A stretch of DNA of 64,000 nt, taken from the NCBI RefSeq assembly GCF_000772955.1, contig NZ_JPVO01000039.1, forward strand, positions 1-64,000. Direction: 5' to 3'. A model generated the notes under the pieces. That model searched no databases and was not told the origin of the DNA. It saw only the letters and a list, made by a program, of their open reading frames with translations. The position numbers were made by a program, and so were the translations under genes. This document shows, in pieces, positions 15,502 through 23,332 of the stretch (position 1 is its first letter; each line of letters opens with the position of its first letter). The stretch is from Ureibacillus sinduriensis BLB-1 = JCM 15800 (lineage in GTDB: Bacteria > Bacillota > Bacilli > Bacillales_A > Planococcaceae).

Positions 15502-15804
15502 GTGAAAAAAATCGACAAAAGTAAAGCAGATGCGTACTTCCGTGAAAAAAATACTTATATGATCGTTTACTTTATCATTTGGGCGATTGTTTCTTATGGC
15601 ATAGTTCTTTTTGCTGAACCTTTAAGCGATATTTACTTTAATGGATTTCCATTACACTACTACATGGGAGCACAAGGCGCTTTAGCAGTCTTCATCATTT
15701 TACTGTTTGTTAATGCCGTTATGGGGGATAAAATCGACAAAAAGTATGGAATTGACCCTAACAAGAACGAGGCGATTGGACGGGGGTCTACGGTCGATCA
15801 TTAA
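15502..15804 (+). CDS. DUF4212 small subunit of a sodium:solute symporter
   Basis: A 100-residue membrane protein with two helices (about 20-42 and 55-78), the segment YFREKNTYMIVYFIIWAIVSYGI and a conserved MGAQGALAVFIILLFVNAVMGDKID. This is the probable small subunit that accompanies VC_2705-type symporters. GTG at 15502 follows AGGGGTG by 6 bases; the longer frame from 15457 lacks a ribosome site. The large subunit gene starts 33 bases later, so they form a two-gene operon. Confidence 0.85.
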   Translation: MKKIDKSKADAYFREKNTYMIVYFIIWAIVSYGIVLFAEPLSDIYFNGFPLHYYMGAQGALAVFIILLFVNAVMGDKIDKKYGIDPNKNEAIGRGSTVDH

Positions 15805-15837
15805 TGTTTGGAACATAGCGACAAAGGGGGATGATTT

Positions 15838-17490
15838 TTGGATACACAGTTTATTACATCGTTAGCAATCATTTTAGCGACATTTGCTTTGTATATTTTT
15901 ATAGCCATTTATAATAAGGCAAAAGAAACATCAGAATTCTACGTCGCCGGCCGTGGGGTTCCACCGATTTGGAACGGTATGGCTATTGGCGCCGACTGGA
16001 TGAGTGCCGCTTCTTTCATCGGTATGGCCGGGACAATTATGATGTTGGGCTACGATGGTTTAGCCTACATTATGGGTTGGACTGGTGGTTATTTACTTTT
16101 AACATTCTTGCTTGCTCCCCAACTAAGAAAGTCCGGAAGTTATACTGTACCTGAATTTATCGGGGATCGCTATAAAAGTAAGACAGCGCTCATTATTGCC
16201 GCTATTTGTACGATGATTATCAGTTTCACTTACTCGATTGGCCAGTTATCTGGATCCGGTGTAGTTATCGGCCGTCTTTTCGAAATTGATGCGAAACTCG
16301 GAACGATGATTGGTGTGGTATTAATAGCATTCTATGCCGCATTTGGGGGAATGAAAGGGATTACATGGACACAAGTTGCCCAATATATTGTGCTGATTGT
16401 TGCTTATCTTGTACCCGTTATCTTCATGTCGCTGCAGATTACGGGCAACCCGCTACCATGGTTATCATATGGGGAGATTGTTGGAAAGTTGGGTGAACTC
16501 GACCGGGAATTAGGGTTATCTGAATACTTTGCACCATTTGAAAAAGGTACCAAGTGGCAATTCCTTGCATTGATGTTTACTTTAATGGCGGGTACTGCCG
16601 GTCTTCCTCACGTTATTGCACGTTTCTATACCGTATCAACGATGAAAGCCGCTCGTTGGTCAGGTGCTTGGGCGCTATTATTCATCGGGCTATTATACTT
16701 CTCTGCACCGGCATATGCGGCATTTTCCCGTTTCATCCTAATGACTCAAGTTGCTGGCAGTAAAATTGCGGAACTTCCGGCGTGGACAAAAACATGGGTG
16801 GACACCGGGCTTTTAAAAGTGGCCGATACTAGTGGAAATGGAATTCTTGAGTGGAGTGAGCTAATTATCGCAAATGACATTGTCGTAATGGCCACACCGG
16901 AAATTGCAAACCTGGGCATATTCGTTATCGGCCTAGTTGCTGCCGGTGCTATGGCTGCAGCCCTTTCAACGGCAGGCGGCTTATTGATTGCCATTTCATC
17001 TGCATTTGCTCATGATATTTATTATCGTATTATAAAACCGACTGCCACTGATAAACAACGTTTAAATGTTGGACGTATTACAATTGTTATAGCTACACTT
17101 TTAGCTGGCTTAGTAGCCCTAAATCCTCCGGGAGCCATTACACAAATTGTGGCTTGGGCATTCGCACTCGCTACAGGAACATTCTTCCCAGCATTAGTGC
17201 TAGGTGTATGGTGGAAGCGTTCAAATTCGAAAGGTTTAATCGCCGGCTTACTGGTTGGTTTGGGCGTAACTTTAACTTACATCTTTGCGGCGAAATACGG
17301 AGGCTTTACAATTCTCGGAATTATCGATACTGGTGCAGGAGTATTCGGCGCAATTGCGGCATTTGCAACGAACATCATCGTATCCCTTGCAACAAAACCA
17401 CCTTCACAAGAAATCCAAGATGCCGTTATCAACCTTCGCTACCCTGAACAAATGACCTACAAAGACGGCGAAGTTTATATGGAAGAATAA
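15838..17490 (+). CDS. Sodium:solute symporter, VC_2705 subfamily (large subunit)
   Basis: A 550-residue SSS-family transporter with about 13 helices. Seen: the early SEFYVAGRGVPPIWNGMAIGADWMSAASF block and RFYTVSTMKAARWS, both typical of acetate/ActP-like members of the family. Between helices lies an EF-hand-like loop, DTSGNGILEWSE, at 330-341. Substrate is probably a short monocarboxylate (acetate, propionate or pyruvate) moved with sodium; this is family-level inference. Start TTG at 15838 after AAAGGGGG. Second gene of the operon with the DUF4212 subunit. It ends just before a long palindrome shared with the convergent MFS gene. Confidence 0.85.
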   Translation: MDTQFITSLAIILATFALYIFIAIYNKAKETSEFYVAGRGVPPIWNGMAIGADWMSAASFIGMAGTIMMLGYDGLAYIMGWTGGYLLLTFLLAPQLRKSGSYTVPEFIGDRYKSKTALIIAAICTMIISFTYSIGQLSGSGVVIGRLFEIDAKLGTMIGVVLIAFYAAFGGMKGITWTQVAQYIVLIVAYLVPVIFMSLQITGNPLPWLSYGEIVGKLGELDRELGLSEYFAPFEKGTKWQFLALMFTLMAGTAGLPHVIARFYTVSTMKAARWSGAWALLFIGLLYFSAPAYAAFSRFILMTQVAGSKIAELPAWTKTWVDTGLLKVADTSGNGILEWSELIIANDIVVMATPEIANLGIFVIGLVAAGAMAAALSTAGGLLIAISSAFAHDIYYRIIKPTATDKQRLNVGRITIVIATLLAGLVALNPPGAITQIVAWAFALATGTFFPALVLGVWWKRSNSKGLIAGLLVGLGVTLTYIFAAKYGGFTILGIIDTGAGVFGAIAAFATNIIVSLATKPPSQEIQDAVINLRYPEQMTYKDGEVYMEE

Positions 17491-17497
17491 AAAAAGA

Positions 17498-17547
17498 AAG
17501 TGCCAGGCACTCAAACAATTCAGAATTGTTTGAGTGCCTGGTACTTT
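17498..17547. terminator. Bidirectional terminator on a 19-bp palindromic repeat
   Basis: A perfect 19-bp stem, 17503-17521 with 17523-17541, begins CCAGGCACTC and is flanked by AAAG and ACTTTT. The CCAGGCAC/GTGCCTGG core is a palindrome type found repeatedly in Bacillales intergenic DNA. The stop codon of the MFS gene lies inside it. Confidence 0.8.
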
Positions 17548-18719
17548 TTGTGGACCAAGAAGTAGTATAAAACTAGAGCCAACAGAATAATAGGCACCAT
17601 TGCCAGGAATAGTTGACGATAGGTTGTGTAAGGTTCTACCAGGCCTAATATAAACGGACCTACCCCTAAACCAATATCGAGCAGTATAAAATAAGTAGAT
17701 GTCGCCAATCCGTAACGATGCGGTTCAGTTGATTTGACTGCTAGTGCTTGTGCAATTGAGTTCATATTTCCATATCCGATGCCGATTAATCCCGCAGCAA
17801 TCAAGAAAACAATTGAATTCGTCGCTTGGCTAAATAGAAACATACCCATTGCAAAGATAGCTAACGCTGGATAAGAAACTATATTCGCCCCTTTGCGATC
17901 CATCAATGGGCCCGTAATCGGACGTGTGCAGAGGATTGTTATAGCATAAACAAGGAAAAAGAAACTTCCCGCTTTTACTAAATTGATACTCTCAGAATAG
18001 AATGAGAGAAAAGACATCACACCGGAATATGCAAATCCGATAAACAATACGATAATGGAAATCGGCAATGCTTTCGGTTCGATATAATTACTTAATTTAA
18101 AGCCTTTTTCATCTGTTGCTTCTGTAACTTTTGCCGGCGCTTTTATATGATTCAAGTTCACCGTGAAGTACATCAATACACAGACAACCACCAATATGGC
18201 ATTAAACAAGAAGATCGAGGTGAAACTCTCTGTATGTTGAGTAAGCAGTATTCCGATGAAAGGACCAATTGCCGTTGCCAGAACCGCACTCATGGAGAAA
18301 TAGCCAATTCCTTCACCACGTCTAGATGGAGGAATAATTTGTGCAATTAATGTTCCTGTCGTGGTCCCTATAATTCCGACCGCAATCCCATGCAATAAAC
18401 GAATCAATATTAACATTGGTAAGTTGATGGCAATAAAATATGCCCATGTTGTAATGAAGAAGGCGATCAACCCGATTTGAAAGGTTCTCTTACTTCCTAT
18501 AGAGGTGATCACGCGCCCTGTCAGTAGCCGTCCCAATAAGGAACCAACTATAAAAATACTGGATACTAATCCCGCTATGCTTGTCGACGCATTGAATTTA
18601 TCTACTGCAAATCCAGCTATGACAACAATTAACAAATAAAAAATTAACGTAACCAAAAAGTTGGTCAACGATATCATGATAAAATTTTTGGTCCATAGCG
18701 GTTCTTTTTGTTTTACCAT
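17520..18719 (-). CDS. MFS efflux transporter
   Basis: A 399-residue major facilitator with 12 predicted helices and the loop 2-3 signature GRLLTGRVITSIGSKR around residues 64-79. It resembles drug or sugar-efflux type transporters of Firmicutes; substrate unknown. It starts 10 bases after the MarR gene upstream, so the two are cotranscribed and the MarR protein is its likely repressor. Its last ten codons are encoded inside the terminator palindrome, giving the tail HKKYQALKQF. Confidence 0.8.
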   Translation of the reverse strand: MVKQKEPLWTKNFIMISLTNFLVTLIFYLLIVVIAGFAVDKFNASTSIAGLVSSIFIVGSLLGRLLTGRVITSIGSKRTFQIGLIAFFITTWAYFIAINLPMLILIRLLHGIAVGIIGTTTGTLIAQIIPPSRRGEGIGYFSMSAVLATAIGPFIGILLTQHTESFTSIFLFNAILVVVCVLMYFTVNLNHIKAPAKVTEATDEKGFKLSNYIEPKALPISIIVLFIGFAYSGVMSFLSFYSESINLVKAGSFFFLVYAITILCTRPITGPLMDRKGANIVSYPALAIFAMGMFLFSQATNSIVFLIAAGLIGIGYGNMNSIAQALAVKSTEPHRYGLATSTYFILLDIGLGVGPFILGLVEPYTTYRQLFLAMVPIILLALVLYYFLVHKKYQALKQF

Positions 18720-18729
18720 CTTAATTCTC

Positions 18730-19152
18730 CTACCTTAATAATTTTACTAGTATTTGATTTAACACATCCCGGGTAGTCTTTAAATCCGCTTCGTCAATTC
18801 CGACCGTAAGCTCATCTAAGAATATAGATAGCTCTGTTTGCAGGGATGTATACACTTCCGATCCTCGTGCAGTGAGGTGGACATACTTTTCTCTTTTGTC
18901 ATCCCCTTGCTGTATTTCAACGTACCCTAGTTCCATCAGCTTTTGAATAATACGTGTCACGCTAGGTTTTTCCACTCGTGTTTCTTTTGCCAATTCTGCC
19001 AAAGTACAAGATTTTTTAATGCTGATCAAGCGCAATACCACCCACTGAGATGTATATAGTTGATGCTTCGCCAATCGATTGTTCACGGCGTTCACATAAG
19101 GCCTGTACAAGTCCCTGTAGCTATCAAAAAGGGTTGGTTCCATATTATTCAT
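18730..19152 (-). CDS. MarR-family transcriptional regulator
   Basis: A 140-residue winged-helix protein. The recognition region TLAELAKETRVEKPSVTRIIQKLMELGYVEIQQGDDKREKYVHLT (about 50-94) contains the DxR wing motif. It heads a two-gene unit with an MFS transporter, the usual arrangement for a ligand-released repressor of its own operon. A palindrome directly after its -10 (19173-19187) is a good autoregulatory site. I do not think it is MhqR, given its partner and the different operator. Confidence 0.85.
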   Translation of the reverse strand: MNNMEPTLFDSYRDLYRPYVNAVNNRLAKHQLYTSQWVVLRLISIKKSCTLAELAKETRVEKPSVTRIIQKLMELGYVEIQQGDDKREKYVHLTARGSEVYTSLQTELSIFLDELTVGIDEADLKTTRDVLNQILVKLLR

Positions 19153-19172
19153 TCAATAACCTCCATAATAGA

Positions 19173-19197
19173 TAGTTAACCTAACTAACTATTATAC
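19173..19197 (-). promoter_or_regulatory. Promoter -10 and MarR-type operator
   Basis: On the minus strand TATAAT (19192-19197) is followed by the palindrome TAGTTAGGTTAACTA (19173-19187, arms TAGTTA/TAACTA with a 3-base centre). Position over the start point of the MarR-MFS transcript suits autorepression. Confidence 0.55.
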
Positions 19198-19349
19198 TTT
19201 ACACTAGATTAAAAACGAAGTCCAGATGGTAAAACAAATAACATTCACTAATTTAATGAAACTAATATTACTTTTAAACGTATAATAAATAACAACAAAA
19301 TTAGCTACAACATTTTGATATAACTAAGACTATTAGGAGGAATAATTGT

Positions 19350-19541
19350 ATGTTCGATAAGATATTAAAGGGATTGCTAGGTGGCAGCCATGGAAAGCGC
19401 CGGAACCATTCCAGCAGTAAAAGACATTATTCCAATAAGCATAATTATTACGGGCATAAGCATTACAAAAAAGGTTACAAACGAAGCAGCAAATCCGGCT
19501 TTTTCGGTTCAAGAAGTTCTCGCAGCTTTTTCAGTAGCTGA
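19350..19541 (+). CDS. Very basic Ser/Lys/His/Tyr-rich small protein
   Basis: A 63-residue protein with about 24 Lys/Arg/His, many Ser and several Tyr: segments such as KRRNHSSSKRHYSNKHNYYG and a tail SRSSRSFFSS. It is low complexity, with no signal peptide. ATG at 19350 follows TTAGGAGG. Its stop codon overlaps the kinase start by one base (TGATG), so the two are translationally coupled. Nucleic-acid or membrane binding, and being the substrate of that kinase, are plausible from composition and coupling only. Confidence 0.65.
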   Translation: MFDKILKGLLGGSHGKRRNHSSSKRHYSNKHNYYGHKHYKKGYKRSSKSGFFGSRSSRSFFSS

Positions 19542-20314
19542 TGATTTTTGAATACTTCTCCGAAAAGAAATATGATCGACTCGTAAAAGGCTTTGTTAAT
19601 AATGAAACGCCCTATAACTTTATAGAAGAAATTGGCATAGGTGCATATGGTGTAGCATATTTACTGGAGGATGCCGCCTCTGATAAAAAATATGTGCTAA
19701 AACGCTTGAAAACAAAGCATCGCCACAAGAAAAAAATAAGGCAAAAATTTGATCGAGAAATAAAAATATTAAAAGAAACCGGTCTTCACCATGTACCAGC
19801 CATCATTTCGCACGGTAAAATACAGGATATTCCATTTTATATTATGGATTATATAGAGGGCAAGACTTTTGAACAGGCTATTTTTGCAGAGGGGAAGAGA
19901 TTCCCGCTGGAACGGTCACTTCAAATTACGAAAGAACTCCTTTCAATTATAAAAGAATTCCACAAAAAGGGAATCGTCCATCGGGATCTACGCATTCCAA
20001 ATATTTTATTGAAAGGCAACACGCTCTATATTATTGATTTCGGACTGGCTTCATATATAAATGAAGAAATCAAATACGATAAAATAATCAATCCAAAGCG
20101 GACTGAAAACCATATAAGTGATTTGTATTTTATTGGGCATTTCTTGCTCTTTCTACTTTACTCCAATTACACGCCAACAATCAAAAAGGAGAAAAGTTGG
20201 CAGGAAGAGCTGCAGCTGCCATCTGCTGTTGTTGACTATATCGAACGACTTTTGCTAATACGCCCTGCCTTTTCCAGTGCCGAAGAAGCATTCAATCAAA
20301 TTCCTGAAATTTAG
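19541..20314 (+). CDS. Soluble Ser/Thr protein kinase-like protein
   Basis: A 257-residue Hanks-type kinase. Seen: Gly-rich loop GIGAYGVAY (31-39), the Lys in YVLKRLK, catalytic loop HRDLRIPNILL (Arg replaces the usual Lys of HRDLK), and DFGLASY. The C-lobe is short. There is no transmembrane helix or PASTA repeat, so it is not PrkC; it is nearer the small YrzF-type kinases. Start codon overlaps the stop of the basic protein gene and no ribosome site precedes it, so translation depends on coupling. The catalytic residues seem sufficient for activity, although the HRDLR variant deserves testing. Confidence 0.75.
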   Translation: MIFEYFSEKKYDRLVKGFVNNETPYNFIEEIGIGAYGVAYLLEDAASDKKYVLKRLKTKHRHKKKIRQKFDREIKILKETGLHHVPAIISHGKIQDIPFYIMDYIEGKTFEQAIFAEGKRFPLERSLQITKELLSIIKEFHKKGIVHRDLRIPNILLKGNTLYIIDFGLASYINEEIKYDKIINPKRTENHISDLYFIGHFLLFLLYSNYTPTIKKEKSWQEELQLPSAVVDYIERLLLIRPAFSSAEEAFNQIPEI

Positions 20315-20427
20315 CTTACCGCATAATATATCTAATTGTTCATCTATTCTGTTGTAAAATTTGTGTATCGCTTCTTCCATATTTGTCTATCCTTATAATA
20401 AGAAATAGATGGAGGAGTTAGACGCCA

Positions 20428-20838
20428 ATGCTACAATTCGAATCTGAACTTGAAGGAAAACATGCACAGTTTGGTTATTTACGCGATAAGCTTAAAAACT
20501 ATGGTTTTTGTCTTGGGGGATATTGGGATTATGACCGTGGTTTTTTTGATGCTATTTTGTCCAGACAAGAGGGAGAAACAATTTATTTACGTCTGCCCTT
20601 CGTTGTCATAAGTGGGGAGCTTGACTCCGATCATGCTCATATACAATTCAAAACACCGTATGTCATCAAACATATTGTAAACTATGGGCTGGATTTTGAT
20701 GATGGCTCGCTTCTTGATGCAACTGGGTTTAGTCAATTCCAAACACCTATAGATACGGACGGGAATATTCAAAATAAACACAAATGGGTACAAGCCGGTG
20801 AGCAAGTTGTAGATAAAGTACTTCAATACGTCCATTAA
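20428..20838 (+). CDS. YugN-like family protein
   Basis: A 136-residue YugN-like protein. The family pattern, a GYWDYDRG block near residue 31, LRLPF, then HVIKH/DFDDGS and a tail with DTDGNIQ, is present along the full length. Function is unknown; members are cytosolic. ATG at 20428 after TGGAGGAG at 10 bases. Monocistronic, ending at a shared bidirectional terminator. Confidence 0.8.
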   Translation: MLQFESELEGKHAQFGYLRDKLKNYGFCLGGYWDYDRGFFDAILSRQEGETIYLRLPFVVISGELDSDHAHIQFKTPYVIKHIVNYGLDFDDGSLLDATGFSQFQTPIDTDGNIQNKHKWVQAGEQVVDKVLQYVH

Positions 20839-20844
20839 TAATTT

Positions 20845-20895
20845 AAAGGCCCTAAAGAACCGCCCCATTAAACGGTTTTTTTAGGGCCTCTTTTA
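20845..20895. terminator. Bidirectional terminator between yugN-like and GGDEF/EAL genes
   Basis: AGGCCCTAAA (20847-20856) pairs with TTTAGGGCCT (20880-20889), enclosing a smaller CCG/CGG stem. T-runs are present on both strands. Confidence 0.75.
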
Positions 20896-23145
20896 TGTCC
20901 TTTGGAAATAACTAGAAACTTGTTCGTAAACAAATTCTGTATTTGGTATCGGTTGATTCTTTATTCTTAGTGTAGTCATTTGATTTATGAGCCGCGCTAA
21001 ATAATCTTCATACGTCCGATTTAAACGGAACAACACCCCATAGGAATAGACGTCCGGAAGTTCCTCCTCAATCCATCGCAGCCTTCCATACAGTTCAATC
21101 ACCTCTCCAAGTACTTTAAACTCAAATTTAAATTTCATATTGGAGTTCACTGGCAGTTTTAAATTGGATAAGACTCTTATGCCGCCCAAGCTTAAATTTT
21201 CAATTAAAATCGGTGTCGAACCAACATGGACAACCTGATCATTGACTTCTGCAATCGTCATTTCACCTTGGATATGGAGTGGCAACTCAAAACGATAGAA
21301 TTTCCTATTTTCCCGCATGCCACTTTTCCTTTTAGATTTTTGCACTGCTTTTAAATAACCAACTTGAATCATTTTCTCATATTTTTCCTTCGGTACAGGC
21401 TCCGAAAATAGAAAACCTTGGATCATATCACATTCATTGTGCTTTAAGAACTCCAGTTGCCCCTTTTCTTCCACCCCTTCCGCAACAACTTTCATTTCCA
21501 ACCTTTTCCCTAAAAATAAAATGGAAGCAATCACACCTTTATCGATTTCACTGTCGCTTTTAATATTATTGATGAACGTTTGATCGATCTTGATGGTATC
21601 TGGTTTAATCTTTCGCAAATAGTCAAGGGATGAATATCCTGTTCCAAAATCATCAATCGCTATTTTTACACCTAATTCCTTCAATTCATTTAAGATGGTT
21701 AATACCGTTTGATCCGTTTTTAATAGAGAACTTTCTGTTATCTCTAACTCTAGATAATGGGGCTCCACATCGTACTTTTCTAGTTGTTTTTGTATCAGTT
21801 CCACCAAGCCATCTTTCATAAAGCGCATGGGTGAAATATTGATTGAGATCGGATAAATTCGATAACCTTTTACCTTCCATTCATGAAGGATTGCACAAAC
21901 TTTTTCAATCTCCCAATCAATTATGTTATTAATCATATGATTTTCCTCTGCTAATGGGATAAATTCTGCAGGGGAAATATCTCCCCATTCAGGATGCTGC
22001 CAGCGAATGAGCACCTCTGCTCCAACAATGAACCCTTCCCTAGGCTCAACTTGGGGTTGGAAGTATAAGTTAAACTCGTCATTTATTAGTGCCAAGCGCA
22101 TATCTCGGTCCAAGACATATTTTTTATAGGATGGAATATCTTTGGAATATGAAAACAACTGGTAATTATTTTTTCCCTGCCGCTTTGCTTGATAAAGGGC
22201 TGTATGGGCATTTTCCAACAAAGTTAGCCTGCCTTCCCCTTCTTCAGGGAAAAACGTTATGCCGATACTCGTCGTCATATGTAATACATAGTCCCGGATA
22301 GTGATGGGCTTTTCAAAAGAACGAAGTATTTTGTCTGCTACTTCGTAAACTTCTTCTTCGTACTCATAGTTTTTCACTACCAAAATAAAGTCATTACTAT
22401 TTAAACGTGCTAAGTATCCTTCTTCTGGTGTTAAATCGGAAAGGCGAAGTGCAATCTTTTTCAGTGCTTCGTCTCCAATTTGATAACCTAAGGAGTTATT
22501 TATGACATGGAATCGATCAATGTCCAGGTAAAGAAGGGAAAACTTTATGCCCTCTCGACAAAAATGATCCAGCTTTTCAAACAGGCTTTTCTGATTTGGA
22601 AGCCGTGTTAACGAGTCATAGTGAGCCAAGAAATTCAGTTTTTCTTCGATTTTCATTTCGTGGGTGACATCTGTGATCATGCCGAAAATTTGTGTAACGA
22701 TTCCATCATCCTTGACTCTCGGAATAATTTGTTCGAGTAGCCACTTTTTTTGACCTTTGCCATCGTTGATAGGATAAAGCATTTGGACCTTTTTTCCTTC
22801 AGCAACCATCTCTAGATGAGCAGCCACTTCTTTTTTATGCATTGAATGAACCATTTGAAACCTTAATGACGGTGTTTCATAAATTTTATCTAAAGGGAGA
22901 TTTAGGATTTCTTCAAAGCCCTTTGAAGCATAGACTAAGTCCCCTTGTATTTCCTCACGCATCCAAATTCCGGATGTTAAGTGGTCAAATATGTATTGAA
23001 AATTGTTAAATTCGATTTCAAACCCATTTTCAGCCAAATGTGTATGCTCAAAATAATCTTCCTTCATAGCCCCGCTCAGTTTTGTTGTTTCCACATTATT
23101 GAATAGGCGCTTCAAAATATTCAACTTTTGCTCCTTATACTTCAA
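20893..23145 (-). CDS. PAS-GGDEF-EAL-PilZ cyclic-di-GMP protein
   Basis: 750 residues. Domains in order: PAS (about 45-165), GGDEF (175-335), EAL (355-595), PilZ (612-715). The GGDEF site reads NSNDF (249-253), so cyclase activity is probably lost. The EAL site reads EVL (377-379) with DDFGTGYSS (498-506) and EGVEE kept, so phosphodiesterase activity is likely. PilZ keeps RKFYR (614-618) and NLSLGG (650-655), both c-di-GMP contacts. Start TTG at 23145 follows AGGAGG by 7 bases; a longer frame to 23205 exists without such a site. No membrane helix: a cytosolic, sensor-controlled c-di-GMP hydrolase with a built-in effector domain. Confidence 0.9.
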   Translation of the reverse strand: MKYKEQKLNILKRLFNNVETTKLSGAMKEDYFEHTHLAENGFEIEFNNFQYIFDHLTSGIWMREEIQGDLVYASKGFEEILNLPLDKIYETPSLRFQMVHSMHKKEVAAHLEMVAEGKKVQMLYPINDGKGQKKWLLEQIIPRVKDDGIVTQIFGMITDVTHEMKIEEKLNFLAHYDSLTRLPNQKSLFEKLDHFCREGIKFSLLYLDIDRFHVINNSLGYQIGDEALKKIALRLSDLTPEEGYLARLNSNDFILVVKNYEYEEEVYEVADKILRSFEKPITIRDYVLHMTTSIGITFFPEEGEGRLTLLENAHTALYQAKRQGKNNYQLFSYSKDIPSYKKYVLDRDMRLALINDEFNLYFQPQVEPREGFIVGAEVLIRWQHPEWGDISPAEFIPLAEENHMINNIIDWEIEKVCAILHEWKVKGYRIYPISINISPMRFMKDGLVELIQKQLEKYDVEPHYLELEITESSLLKTDQTVLTILNELKELGVKIAIDDFGTGYSSLDYLRKIKPDTIKIDQTFINNIKSDSEIDKGVIASILFLGKRLEMKVVAEGVEEKGQLEFLKHNECDMIQGFLFSEPVPKEKYEKMIQVGYLKAVQKSKRKSGMRENRKFYRFELPLHIQGEMTIAEVNDQVVHVGSTPILIENLSLGGIRVLSNLKLPVNSNMKFKFEFKVLGEVIELYGRLRWIEEELPDVYSYGVLFRLNRTYEDYLARLINQMTTLRIKNQPIPNTEFVYEQVSSYFQRT

Positions 23146-23282
23146 ATCCCCACCTCCTCCTAAACTATTAATTATTAGTGATTTGGAATTGTATAATATA
23201 AACATTTTAGTTCAAAGGTCACTAATTAGACATAGGTAATATTTACTTATATCAATATTATAGTCCCCCTGCACGAATAATT

Positions 23283-23325
23283 GCAAAAAAATGCCCAAAA
23301 GCTTGTTGAACAAACTTTGGGCATT
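23283..23325 (-). terminator. Terminator of the ABC exporter gene
   Basis: AATGCCCAAA (23290-23299) pairs with TTTGGGCATT (23316-23325), followed on the minus strand by TTTTTTGC. Confidence 0.8.
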
Positions 23326-23332
23326 CTCGTTT

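Noticed and set aside
18730-19152. MarR gene as the MhqR regulator of the quinone boxes
   Set aside because: It is cotranscribed with an MFS gene and its own promoter carries a different palindrome (TAGTTAGGTTAACTA), not a TATCTCGAATTCGAGATA-type box.
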